Below are positions 45,654 through 60,719 of a stretch of 64,000 nucleotides of DNA, in pieces. The notes beneath the pieces are model-generated. The model ran no database searches, was not told the origin of the DNA, and saw only the letters and a program-made list of their open reading frames with translations. The stretch's first letter is position 1. Every line of letters begins with the position of its first letter. Both the position numbers and the translations under genes were made by a program. The stretch comes from Gadus chalcogrammus (Eukaryota > Chordata > Actinopteri > Gadiformes > Gadidae): contig NC_079415.1 of the NCBI RefSeq assembly GCF_026213295.1, positions 24,904,610-24,968,609 on the forward strand. The letters run 5' to 3'.

Positions 45654-46013
45654 CCAAATGCCTCCCCAGCACCCCCCATGAAGAAGGGCCGAAAGACCCT
45701 TGGAAGTTTCTTCAAAACAGCACAAGGCAATGACGAGTCCTCTTCTCTAGAGCAAGCAGTGTCCACAGAGCTGGAAGCATATCTTCTGGGATGCAAGATC
45801 GACAGTGAAGATGACCCCTTAATCTGGTGGGGGCAAAATAGATCTGTATATCCACGGTTGTCTGTGTTGGTGAAGAAATACCTATGCATTCCAGTTACCA
45901 GCTCACCTTCTGAGCGGCTGTTCAGTACAGGGGGCAACATTGTGACATGCCACCGTGCATCACTAAAGCCAGAGCATGTGGACAGACTTGTGTTTCTGGC
46001 CAGGAATCTTTAA
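45654..46013 (+). pseudogene. hAT transposase, exon 3 (hATC dimerisation domain)
   Basis: Acceptor ttccag. Encodes PNASPAPPMKKGRKTLGSFF, then PLIWWGQNRSVYPRLSVLVK and CIPVTSSPSERLFSTGGNIV, ending HVDRLVFLARNL stop. W-W-x(9)-P-x-L and SSPSERLFS-x(2)-G are the standard hATC signatures. Intact in this exon. Confidence 0.92.
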
Positions 46014-46295
46014 GTGCCATGTTCAGGGTCACATATAGGGTCATATGAGAGGCCTATGTTCCAAAGAAAAGATTTGTGTTTTATTGATGCTTATTTATGT
46101 TAAAGTTAAAGTTGGTACAGTATACTCGTTTTTGATACTGCACTTTTTTGTTGTCATGGTTCATGCGTGCAATAAAAAAAAATAAAAAAAAAGGTTTTTG
46201 TTATCTGTGAGAAAAAAATCGTGGCAGAAAATCTATTCAAATAAAAAAAATCGTGATTCACATTTTTACCTGAATCGTGCAGCCCTACAAGGAAA

Positions 46296-46980
46296 GCAAA
46301 AAATTGCATTGGCATACCCAAAGCTAGTTAGCCAAGCCTGAACCAAACTCTGGAAAAACTTCTCTTGTAGGCTCTATCCTTTTCTCTTGCTTGTTGGGTC
46401 ATGTTCACTTCTGGCTTTTCTGCACTGAGTTCTTTTACTTGCAATTTTTCTGCAAATGCTCTTCTTTCGAAGGGATTTATAAGCAAAGACTTAACTGAAT
46501 TTGGGGCTAGCTGAACTCACAGGGAAACGGTGGTAGCAGTACTGAAAGTCGCCATCTTGCTGATCTCTGAGGTAACGTTGAACATGTAAGTGAATGAAGA
46601 TTTAATGATGGGGGATTCAAAAGATATTCTAAAGTAAAGGCATTATTCTATTTTAATGCATTAATCTATTTTAATGCAATTAAAATAGATTATGATGGCC
46701 GGTCGGCGGTCATAATCTATGGCCGGTTATGATCCAATAATTGCGAACAATTATTGGATCATTCTTATAATTGACATTTCTCTGGGCCAATCGGAATCTC
46801 AGCACTTGCTTCAGAATCTTTCTTATAATTGACATTTCTCTGGGTCAATCGGAATCTTGAAGCACACAGCGCCAACTGAGCTCGCCATTGGATGAGGCGG
46901 TCGCCTGGCTACCGCGCATGCGCATCCGCATGCGCATGCAATCGGCCAAACAACGCAAGAGAGCTTGCGAAACACTCGTC
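46296..46980. other. Intron 6 stretch with GCGCATGCGC motifs
   Basis: No gene. 46911-46940 contains CGCGCATGCGCATCCGCATG and CGCATGCGCATGC, repeated matches to the NRF-1 consensus. CAATTATTGGATCATT facing its complement near 46735-46760 makes a small hairpin, and TTCTTATAATTGACATTTCT occurs twice (46763, 46820). Confidence 0.6.
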
Positions 46981-47179
46981 TAGAGGGGTGTTCCACAAAC
47001 GGAGGTTTAACAAACACTTGAGTTAACGCTGAACTCTAGGTTGATTTACCCAGTGCCGAATAACCCAGAGTTTTCGGTTCCACAGCAGCGGTTATGCATT
47101 AGTTCAACCAACTCGGGGTTGGTTAACACAGGGTTCTGCGCGTCACCGCCAAACCTAAAAAGACGTGATGTATGGATCA

Positions 47180-47385
47180 TGGAAACCCTGATCGAAATGG
47201 CGAAACGGGCCGCTTATTTCAATGAAATGGAACTTCAGGTTCTCCTGGGGAGCTATGACGAGGAGAAGGACATTATCACAAGAAAAGGGAACGCTAAAGC
47301 CTCTGCAACCCGGAGAACCAAAGCCTGGCAGCGGACCGCTGACCGCGTAAATGCGTTAGTTACACGTCAAAAGCATGATCGTTAA
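47180..47385 (+). pseudogene. Harbinger Myb/SANT-like protein, first exon
   Basis: From ATG 47180: METLIEMAKRAAYFNEMELQ, VLLGSYDEEKDIITRKGNAK, RTKAWQRTADRVNALV. The pattern F-x-E-M-E-x-L-L-x-x-Y-x-E-x-K-x-I, then K-A-W-Q-x-x-A-D-R-V-N-A, is the trihelix/Myb domain of NAIF1-like proteins, which partner the Harbinger transposase. The ORF continues to a stop at 47383, where an intron may begin. Confidence 0.7.
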
Positions 47386-47639
47386 TATTCAAGCCATGAA
47401 TATATAAATATCCCAGTTAAGCATTCTTAAAGATCCTACCACATAACCCCTTTCTTCTAAAAAATAATATGTACTCCGATGGCTTCCAAGCAGTCAGCGG
47501 ATCAAGTATAACAATGAAGTATAAAAAACATACAAACTGATAAGCTTTTCCCACCATCGTATTGGTATAAATTTAAATAAGCAATTTTTTTAAGCCAATC
47601 GTGAAAAGGCCGACAGTTGGCAGATGGATCTGGCCCTCA

Positions 47640-47765
47640 AATTGTCTTGACCCCGGTGGAGGAGCTGTTAATAAACATAAATTCAGGGCGCCCTGGCATG
47701 GAGGGGGTACCTGGAGGTACCTACCTCCTCAGAGTCAGGGGCCATACCCCACTGGTTGAATGTAG
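47640..47765 (+). pseudogene. Harbinger Myb-like protein, second exon remnant
   Basis: One frame reads LTPVEELLININSGRPGMEG then VPGGTYLLRVRGHTPLVEC. LTPxEE followed by SGRPxxEGxPGG matches the segment after the Myb domain in this family. No confident start or splice site is seen, so it is a remnant. Confidence 0.5.
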
Positions 47766-48185
47766 GTTTTTGTGTTTTCTTGTATTTTAGATATTTTTTG
47801 CCTTCGAAGTAACACATGCAAACCATGTGCTTGCCACCGCGCATACTATTGTTTCTTTTTTTGGTAACTGGGTAGAAAACCTAAAAGTGACAATTCATCA
47901 ACTTCACAGAATAATAATTGTTTTTGTCTCTCCAATAATAAGTAAAAATAATAATAATAAAAAAATTGTGACAGTTGTAAATAAAATATTTTTTATAAGC
48001 CTCAAGGATGTTTTGACATTGATTTTTGATAAAGTATGCTGAGTTTTGTTAAGTCACGCTCAGACTAGTGTCATTTGTATATTACAATAAAAAAAAAATC
48101 CCCCCGTGACACTGTCACCTTTTTTCCTCTGAGGAGTTTGCAGGTCTGAATAATACTGCTGTAGCAGTGAGTAAAAATGTAAAGT

Positions 48186-48257
48186 TTCCCTGTCGGGGAA
48201 TTGAACCCCTGTATCCCGCATGACGGGCGGGGTTACTGACCACTATACTAACGAGGA
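48186..48257 (-). tRNA. tRNA-Asp (GTC) copy 3, probable pseudogene
   Basis: Reverse complement: TCCTCGTTAGTATAGTGG, anticodon stem-loop CCGCCCGTCATGCGG, T loop TTCAATT, 3' end ACAGGGAA. One acceptor-stem mismatch (C-A). Flanks differ from copies 1 and 2. It lies 34 bp before the foldback element. Confidence 0.6.
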
Positions 48258-48930
48258 GTCATTCTGCTACTGAGACCAGCAATTGACTAAGTACCGTATT
48301 GGTCCGAATATAAGACGACCCTGATTATAAGACGACCCCCCGTTTTTCAACACAAACATTTAGAAAAAAAGATTTGCAGACCAGATTTGCAGAACAAAGA
48401 ACAGTGAATTAAACACTTGTTATATTAATGACAATAATATAATGCCAGTAAAGGCCACGGCACTTTCAAGGCAAAATATGTACAGTATGATTCAAAATTA
48501 ATATCAAGCAATAATCAAGCAACATTGGGAACATTTTTAAATAACATAGAAAAATACAGGCCACATATTTAACTAAACTTAACTAAAATTCGCCAAACTT
48601 CTCCTCCGATCTCTCTATCGCTCACACACGTCCTCTGCCCCACTGTGTTTGCTCTCGCTGTCATCGCTCCCCAGCTGCTCCGCTTCCACCGGCTCCGCCC
48701 AAAGCGCGTTTTCTCTGACGTATTCAAAAACTCTCCGGTCAACCTCACTGAAACGGCCACTTTGAGGACCACGGACCGTGGTAAAGTTAGTTTTACATTG
48801 GACGTTGGATATTCGACACATTCGAAAAGTCTATTTAGCACTGGCTTCGATGGACGAATTTGTGTCAAACCAACTTAGATGTGTTAATACAAGACCTACC
48901 TATGTAAAACAAAGCTTATTTCTTTAAAAA

Positions 48931-51900
48931 AAAAAAACATTTGATTTTCTAAAAAAAAAAAATGTTAAAAAAGGCTATAAATCTATTATGCGGCTTGACC
49001 TTTTGACCTACCCATATCAAAACACATCTGGTGAACTCAGCTAACTGCCCCACACATAACACAAAGCTTATTTTTTCCAAAATCCCACCTTTTGATTTTA
49101 TACAATTTTTTTAATGTTAAAAAAGGCTATAAATCTATTATGCGGCTTGACCTTTTGACCTACCCATATCAAAACACATCTGGTGAACCCATCTAACTTC
49201 CCCACACATAACACAAAGCTTATTTTCTCAAAACACCTACCCTTTGATTTTATATTTTTTTATCTCAGAAAAAGCTATAAATCTATTATGCGGCTTGACC
49301 TTTTGACCTACCCATATCAAAACACATCTGGTGAACCCATCTAACTTCCCCACACATAACACAAAGCTTATTTTCTCAAAACACCTACCCTTTGATTTTA
49401 TATATATTTTTTACTCTCAGAAAATGCTATAAATCTATCATGCGGCTTTACCTTTTGACTTAACCATATCAAAACACATCTGGTGTAATCAAATAACTGC
49501 CCCACACATAACACAAAGCATATTTTTTCCAAAAACTCACCTTTTGATTTTATACTATTTTTTTAATGTTAAAAAAGGCTATAAATCTATTATGCGGCTT
49601 GACCTTTTGACCTACCCATATCAAAACACATCTGATGAACTCAGCTAACTTCCCCACACATAACACAAGCTTATTTGCTCAAAATACCTACCCTTTGATT
49701 TTATATATATTTTTTACTCTCAGAAAAAGCTATAAATCTATTATGCGGCTTGACCTTTTGACCTACCCATATCAAAACACATCTGGTGAACTCAGCTAAC
49801 TGCCCCACACATAACACAAAGCTTATTTTTTCCAAAATCCCACCTTTTGATTTTATACAATTTTTTAATGTTAAAAAAGGCTATAAATCTATTATGCGGC
49901 TTGACCTTTTGACCTACCCATATCAAAACACATCTGGTGAACCCATCTAACTTCCCCACACATAACACAAAGCTTATTTTCTCAAACACCTACCCTTTGA
50001 TTTTATATTTTTTTATCTCAGAAAAAGCTATAAATCTATTATGCGGCTTGACCTTTTGACCTACCCATATCAAAACACATCTGGTGAACCCATCTAACTT
50101 CCCCACACATAACACAAAGCTTCTTTCTCAAAACACCTACCCTTTGATTTTATATATATTTTTTACTCTCAGAAAATGCTATAAATCTATCATGCGGCTT
50201 GACCTTTTGACTTACCCATATCAAAACACATCTGGTGTAATCAAATAACTGCCCCACACATAACACAAAGCATATTTTTTCCAAAAACTCACCTTTTGAT
50301 TTTATACTATTTTTTTAATGTTAAAAAAGGCGATAAATCTATTATGCGGCTTGACCTTTTGACCTACCCATATCAAAACACATCTGATGAACTCAGCTAA
50401 CTTCCCCACACATAACACAAAGCTTATTTGCTCAAAATACCTACCCTTTGATTTTATATATATTTTTTACTCTCAGAAAAAGCTATAAATCTATTATGCG
50501 GCTTGACCTTTTGACCTACCCATATCAAAACACATCTGGTGAACTCAGCTAACTGCCCCACACATAACACAAAGCTTCTTTTCTCAAAACACCTACCCTT
50601 TGATTTTATATATTTTTTTTACTCTCAGAAAATGCTATAAATCTATTATGCGGCTTGACCTATTGATATACCCATATCAAAACACATCTGGTGAACTCAG
50701 CTAACTGTCCCACACATAACACAAAGCTTATTTTTTCCAAAATCCCACCTTTTGATTTTATACTATTTTTTTAATGTTAAAAAAGGCTATAAATCTATTA
50801 TGCGGCTTGACCTTTTGAACTACCCATATCAAAACACATCTGGTGTAATCAACTAACTGCCCCACACATAACACAAAGCTTATTTTCTCAAAATACCTAC
50901 CCTTTGATTTTATATTTATTTTTTACTCTCAAAAAAAGCTATACATCTATTATGCGGCTTGACCTTTTGATCTATCCATATCAAAACACATCTGGTGAAC
51001 TCAGCTAACTGCCCCACACATAACACAAAGCTTATTTTTTCCAAAATCCCACCTTTTGATTTTATAAAAAAAATTTAGTGTTAAAAAAGGCTATAAATCT
51101 ATTATGCGGCTTGACCTTTTGACCTACCCATATCAAAACACATCTGGTGTAATCAACTAACTGCCCCACACATAACACAAAGCTTCTTTTCTCAAAATAC
51201 CTACCCTTTGATTTTATATATTTTTTTACTCTCAGAAAAAGCTATAAATCTATTATGCGGCTTGACCTTTTGACCTAACCATATCAAAACACATCTGGTG
51301 TAATCAACTAACTTCCCTACACATAACACAAAGCTTATTTTCTCAAAATACCTACCCTTTGATTTTATATATATTTTTTGCTTTCAGAAAAAGCTATAAA
51401 TCGATTATGCGGTTTGACCTTTTGACCTACCCATATCAAAACACATCTGGTGTAATCAACTAACTGCCCCACACATAACACAAAGCTTATTTTTCCCAAA
51501 AACCCACCTTTTTATTTTATACTATTTTTTTAATGTTAAAAAAGGCTATAAATCTATTATGTGGCTTGACCTTTTGACCTACCCATTTCAAAACACATCT
51601 GGTGAACTCAGCTAACTGCCCCACACATAACACAAAGCTTATTTTCTCAAAATACCTACCCTTTGATTTTATATATATTTTTTGCTTTCAGAAAAAGCTA
51701 TAAATCGATTATGCGGTTTGACATTTTGACCTACCCATATCAAAACACATCTGGTGTAATCAACTAACTGCCCCACACATAACACAAAGCTTATTTTTTC
51801 CAAAAACCCACCTTTTTATTTTATACTATTTTTTTAATGTTAAAAAAGGCTATAAATCTATTATGTGGCTTGACCTTTTGACCTACCCATTTCAAAACAC

Positions 51901-52505
51901 ATCTGGTGAACTCAGCTAACTGCCCCACACATAACACAAAGCTTATTTTCTCAAAATACCTACCCTTTGATTTGATATATATTTTTTGCTTTCAGAAAAA
52001 GCTATAAATACATTATGCGGCTTGACCTTTTGACCTACCCATATCAAAACACATCTGGTGTAATCAACTAACTGCCCCACACATAACACAAAGCTTATTT
52101 TTTCCAAAAACCCACCTTTTTATTTTATATTATTTTTTTAATGTTAAAAAAGGCTATAAATCTATTATGTGGCTTGACCTTTTGACCTACCCATTTCAAA
52201 ACACATCTGGTGAACTCAGCTAACTGCCCCACACATAACACAAAGCTTATTTTTTCCAAAATCCCACCTTTTGATTTTATATATATTTTTTGCTTTCAGA
52301 AAAAGGCTATAAATCTATTATGTGGCTTGACCTTTTGACCTACCCATTTCAAAACACATCTGGTGAACTCAGCTAACAGCACCACACATAACACAAAGCT
52401 TATTTTTTCCAAAATCCCACCTTTTGATTTTATACTATTTTTTAATGTTAAAAAAGGCTATAATCTATTATGCGGCTTGACCTTTTGACCTACCCATATC
52501 AAAAC
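48931..52505 (+). repeat. ~152-bp satellite array, forward arm (about 23-24 units)
   Basis: Unit core AAATCTATTATGCGGCTTGA, ACCTTTTGACCTACCCATAT, CAAAACACATCTGGTG, CCCCACACATAACACAAAGC. Core positions 48973, 49125, 49273, 49425, 49577 and 49729 give 148-152 bp spacing. Two unit types differ in the T/A-rich third: type A (AATGTTAAAAAAGGC) and type B (ACTCTCAGAAAAAGC). Confidence 0.95.
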
Positions 52506-52551
52506 ATACCTGTGACCTATGCTATATACATGCTATATACACTATATGTTG
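52506..52551. other. Centre of the satellite palindrome
   Basis: About 46 bp with GCTATATACATGCTATATAC, AT-rich and itself partly repetitive, separating the two oppositely oriented arrays. Confidence 0.8.
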
Positions 52552-54345
52552 ATTACACCAGATGTGTTTTGATATGGGTAGGTCAAAAGGTCAAGCCGCA
52601 TAATAGATTTATAGCTTTTTCTGAGATTAAAAAATATATATAAAATCAAAGGGTAGGTGTTTTGAGAAAATAAGCTTTGTGTTATGTGTGGGGAAGTTAG
52701 ATGGGTTCACCAGTTGTGTTTTGATATGGGTAGGTCAAAAGGTCAAGCCGCATAATAGATTTATAGCCTTTTTTAACATTAAAAAAATAGTATAAAATCA
52801 AAAGGTGGGATTTTGGAAAAAAATAAGCTTTGTGTTATGTGTGGGGCAGTTAGTTGAGTTCACCAGATGTGTTTTGAAATGGGTAGGGCAAAAGGTCAAG
52901 CCGCATAATAGATTTATAGCCTTTTTTAACATTAAAAAAATAGCATAAAATCAAAAGGTGGGTTTTTGGAAAAAATAAGCTTTGAGTTATGTGTGGGGCA
53001 GTTAGATGGGTTCATCACACATGTTTTGATATGCGTAGGTCAAAAGGTCAAGCCGCATAATGGATTTATAGCCTTTTTTAACATTAAAAAAATAGTATAA
53101 AATCAAAAGGTGGGTTTTTGGAAAAAATAAGCTTTGTGTTATGTGTGGGGCAGTTAGATGGGTTCATCACACGTGTTTTGATATGGGTAGGTCAAAAGGT
53201 CAAGCCGCATAATAGATTTATATAGCTTTTTCTGAGACAAAAAAAAATATTTAAGATCAAAGGGTAGGTTTTTTGAGAAAATAAGCTTTGTGTTATGTGT
53301 GGGGCAGTTAGTTGATTACACCAGATGTGTTTTGATATGGGTAGGTCAAAAGGTCAAGCCGCATAATAGATTTATAGCCTTTTTTAACATTAAAAAAATA
53401 GTATAAAATCAAAAGGTGAGATTTTGGAAAAAATATGCTTTGTGTTATGTGTGGGGCAGTTAGATGGGTTCATCACACGTGTTTTGATATGCGTAGGTCA
53501 AAAGGTCAAGCCGCATAATAGATTTATAGCCTTTTTTAACATAAAAAAAATAGTATAAAATCAAAAGGTGGGTTTTTGGAAAAAATAAGCTTTGTGTTAT
53601 GTGTGGGGCAGTTAGCTGAGTTCACCAGATGTGTTTTGAAATGGGTAGGTCAAAAGGTCAAGCCGCATAATAGATTTATAGCATTTTCTGAGAGTAAAAT
53701 ATATATATAAAATCAAAGGGTAGGTGTTTTGAGAAAATACGCTTTGTGTTATGTGTGGGGCAGTTAGCTGAGTTCACCAGAAGTTTTTTGATATGGGTAG
53801 GTCAAAAGGTCAAGCCGCATAATAGATTTATAGCCTTTTTTAACATTAAAAAAATTGTATAAAATCAAAAGGTGGGTTTTTGGAAAGAATAAGCTTTGTG
53901 TTATGTGTGGGGCAGTTAGATGGGTTCACCAGATGTGTTTTGATATGGGTAGGTCAAAAGGTCAAGCCGCATAATAGATTTATGGCATTTTTTAACATTA
54001 AAAAAAAGTATAAAATCAAAAGGTGGGTTTTTGGAAAAAATAAGCTTTGTGTTATGTGTGGGGCAGTTAGATGGGTTCATCACACGTGTTTTGACATGTG
54101 TAGGTCAAAAGGTCAAGCCGCATAATAGATTTATAGCATTTAACATTAACAATTATATAAGATGAAAGGGTGTTTTTTTTTTTAGAGAATAAGCTTTGTG
54201 TTATGTGTGGGGCAGTTAGCTGAGTTCACCCTCTGTGTTTTGAAAAGGGTAAGTAAATAGTAATAGTACATAATCGTTTTAAAGCATTTATCAACATTAA
54301 AAATGATATAAAATCAAAAGTTATTTTTTTGGTAAAACATTTTTT
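52552..54345 (-). repeat. ~152-bp satellite array, reverse arm (about 11-12 units)
   Basis: The same unit read on the - strand (AGGTCAAAAGGTCAAGCCGC, TAGATTTATAGC). Roughly half as long as the left arm, with more diverged units at its outer end (54.1-54.3 kb). Confidence 0.95.
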
Positions 54346-55274
54346 GCTTTACATAGACAGGCCGTGTAATAACACATCTAAGTTGGTTAGACACAAATTC
54401 GTACATCAAAGCCAGTGCTAAATAGATTTTTCGAATGTGTCGAATATCCAACGTCCAATATAAAACCAACTTTACCACGGTGGACCACGGTAGGATTTGC
54501 GCTGACTGTTGACGTCTTTGAGACGTTATTTTGGTGCTCGCCATCTTCTTACGTTACACTCCGTGACCCCAAACTTCTTGGCAGCTTGGCAGTTGTTACT
54601 TGACTCTGCCTTATTGACGACCATTATTTTAAAATTGGAATAATAGCTCCTCCGCTGTTGTTGATTGACCTGACCCACTTTTGAGCCACTTGTCTCTAAT
54701 GGTCAGCCTGTCTTTAAACACCGGTAACGGTCTGGTTGTTAAGGACGCTGGACTACTTCTTCCCGGAACCAATTTCTGGCGCAACCTGCGGCCGCGAATG
54801 TGTATTGACATTTAAAGGGAGAGGCGAAGAAGAGAAACTGCGCTCTGAATACTAGACCCCGAATATAAGACGACCCAACTTTTTCAGACCTATTTCGAGG
54901 GGAAAAAAGGCTGTCTTATATTCGGACCAATACGGTACCTTTTGATTAGATTTAGTCAGGAAAGCAAACCGACTGAATGGGAATCCTTTGAAACATTCAG
55001 AATCCTTCGGAAAATGTCTGCCTCATATACACTGACTAATGTGTTTGACAATACATATAATAGTTAATAGCATAAGGAGGTCAGTGTCGTTTTTTTAAGT
55101 TGCAAAGTTAGAGCTTTCTCAACAGTTTCTTAAATACCATGAAATCAATGGTAGAGAATCTGAGGTAAAACTCTCATTCAAATGCAACACCAACAGTCAT
55201 GCATGTCTAGGGTGTGTCAGCAGCTTGTTTGCACCCACTTAACCTAACATATGGCTCTTTAACAAACAAATCAC

Positions 55275-55594
55275 CCATCCCTCTCCACCCTCCCCCCTCC
55301 CAACTCCTCTTCCAACCCAATTCCCCATCTCCTTTCCCACCTCACCCCCCCTCTCCACCCATCTCGTACCTATCCTCCTCTCCCTCCCCTCCCCCCTCAC
55401 CCCTTTCTAACCTCTCTTCCCTCCTCTCCTCCCTCCATCCCTCTCCTCCTTCTCCGCCCCACCCTCTTCCTCCTAATCCTCCTCCACCCCTCTCCCTCCC
55501 TTCTCCCTCCACCACTATCCTTCTTCTCCCCCCCTCTCATCTCTGCCTCTTCTTCCTCACCCTCTTCTTCCTCCTCCTCCTCCTCCCCCGTCAG
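55275..55594 (+). repeat. ~310-bp polypyrimidine tract ending at the exon-7 acceptor
   Basis: Nearly continuous C/T on the + strand (CTCCTCCCTC, TTCTTCCTCC types), broken by few purines. It runs into the acceptor ccgtcag. The ORFs on both strands over it are compositional. Confidence 0.92.
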
Positions 55595-55762
55595 GCGGCG
55601 GAGTACATCGCCAAGATGACCATCAACCCCATCTACGAGCACGTGGGCTACACCACCCTCAGCTTGGAGCCCACGCTCAAGAAGCACCTGCCGCTGCGCA
55701 GCGCCCCCGACCAGCCCGACGGCCTCACCCCCACCAGGGACCGTGGCCACGCCGAGGAGAGG
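55595..55762 (+). CDS. chn1: chn1 coding exon 7 (SH2-C1 linker)
   Basis: 168 nt (56 codons). The acceptor ccgtcag follows an unusually long C/T-rich tract (about 55283-55594). Encodes AAEYIAKMTINPIYEHVGYT and then a variable Pro/Arg-rich linker ending G-H-A-E-E-R before gtgagg. Human alpha2-chimaerin has the same AAEYIAKMTINPIYEHVGY block and ends this part with SEKR before the segment shared with alpha1. The linker after Thr-Leu is GC-rich and diverged. Phase 0 at both ends. The next exon (C1 domain) is outside the window. Confidence 0.94.
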
Positions 55763-56123
55763 GTGAGGACGCCTAGAAACACACCCAACATGCCTTTATA
55801 TACACGCACGCACGCACGTCTAGCGTCGCCCCGCCGGATGCTGCACTTCCTCGTCAAATGTATTCTTACTGGTCGTGCAAAAGTGCTGCAAAGGATCATG
55901 GGATGGCTTGCGTCGGTGTGACGGCATTGGTTAACTTTGCGCAAATGAGCGAAGCTCGAGCAATTTCATTGGACCGTGAGCGGTTTTGAGCAGTTCTATG
56001 GTATTTAAATTGCTGTGTGTGTGTGTCCCGGCTGGGCCATGTACTCACTGGGCTGTTCACCAGTTTTAGAATTGCAATCAAGGGAAGGAGTCTTAAATGA
56101 CCTAAAGTCCATGACGGCCCACC

Positions 56124-59804
<3,681 letters not shown>

Positions 59805-59817
59805 AGCATTGTTCCGC

Positions 59818-60362
59818 TGTCACGTTAAAATTGTACCGGGGGCGAAAATCTTACCGGCCTACGTCATCAGTTGTTGACAAATTCCAAACCTGCCTGGCAA
59901 CAGGCGTCGAATGACGTAGGAAGGTTCTTGAACATTCGCGAACTTTCAGGCTCGTTCATTGCACTCCTTCATTGAGCGTGACAAGACAGGTTTTTGAAAC
60001 CTGCTTTAAACACTCAGTTTACTAGCTAAATTCGATTAAACAATTCAATACAATACAAATATTAAGTAAAAACAAGTGTTATCTAGCGATCCGTTATCTG
60101 TATTATGTTATTTGGTGTTCAGCAACATAAGCGCGAATGGTTTTTGAAACCTGCTTTAAACACTCAGTTTACTAGCTAAATTCGATTAAACAATACAAAT
60201 ATAAAGTAAAAACAAGTGTTATCTAGCGATCTGTTATCTGTATTATGTTATTTTGTCTTTGGAAACATGAGCCGAATGTTTTTTGAAACCTGCCCGGCAA
60301 TGGACAACCCAATCAAATCAGTTGTCAAGTTGTTAACAACTGATGACAATTTTAACGTGACA
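59818..60362. mobile_element. MITE with 4-bp target duplication and internal ~150-bp repeats, copy 2
   Basis: TIRs TGTCACGTTAAAATTGT / ACAATTTTAACGTGACA (17 bp, perfect) with CCGC at 59814-59817 and 60363-60366. Interior has three tandem copies of a ~140-150-bp unit (TTTTTGAAACCTGCTTTAAA, AACAAGTGTTATCTAGCGAT), homologous in reverse orientation to that in 27714-28344. The terminal sequence differs from copy 1 although the first four bases TGTC and the layout agree. Confidence 0.82.
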
Positions 60363-60599
60363 CCGCCACAGGTTGACTTGTATTGGGCGGAGGCCTTCTG
60401 CGTACGTCGGGTGATTTGCTAATAGGAGGGGGGGGCGCCGGGTTTCTGCAGACTCTGCAGTGCGTCTTTGACATTGAGCTGAGGGGAGCCCCGCCCTGGA
60501 GCCCGCGGATGGGGGGACGAGGTCGGGGGAAGGGGGGTGATCGAGGAGGTCTACAGGGTCAGTGCCCTTGACGTAAGGCGCATACATCCACTAAATCCA

Positions 60600-60717
<118 letters not shown>

Positions 60718-60719
60718 TG

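Larger units (their letters stand above)
41670..46287 (+). mobile_element. hAT transposon (ZBED-type), 4.6 kb, split by a LINE
   Basis: TIRs TAGGGCTGCACGAT / ATCGTGCAGCCCTA and a perfect 8-bp TSD CAAGGAAA at 41662-41669 and 46288-46295. Carries a transposase gene with BED finger, two introns and a hATC domain. Inactivated by a frameshift at about 42456 and by the LINE 42675-44373. The best preserved cut-and-paste element in the window. Confidence 0.93.
46984..47790 (+). mobile_element. PIF/Harbinger relic with Myb-like gene
   Basis: AGAGGGGTGTTCCACAAACG at 46982 resembles a Harbinger terminal sequence, followed by short inverted GTTAAC/GGTTGATT motifs. It carries two exons of the Myb/SANT-like partner gene (next entries). 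The DDE transposase gene is not seen and the right end is not found. Confidence 0.55.
48291..54938. mobile_element. 6.65-kb foldback DNA element with satellite arms
   Basis: Outermost 26 bp GTACCGTATTGGTCCGAATA... are exact inverted repeats (48291-48316, 54913-54938). A second inverted pair of ~135 bp lies further in (48776-48911, 54346-54480), about 90% identical and containing CGTTGGATATTCGACACATT. Between these are tandem ~152-bp repeats, forward on the left and reverse on the right, meeting at a ~46-bp centre. The TSD is ambiguous because the ends are palindromic (GTAC, or TA). No ORF above chance. The architecture is like Drosophila foldback elements. Confidence 0.85.

Noticed and set aside
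48931..54345. CRISPR-like array
   Set aside because: Units are contiguous ~152-bp satellite monomers without unique spacers, in a vertebrate genome. Small ORFs inside merely repeat with the unit.
55214..55921. A 235-codon open frame across exon 7
   Set aside because: Mostly translated C/T-rich intron tract. Only 55595-55762 is coding, as the chn1 exon.
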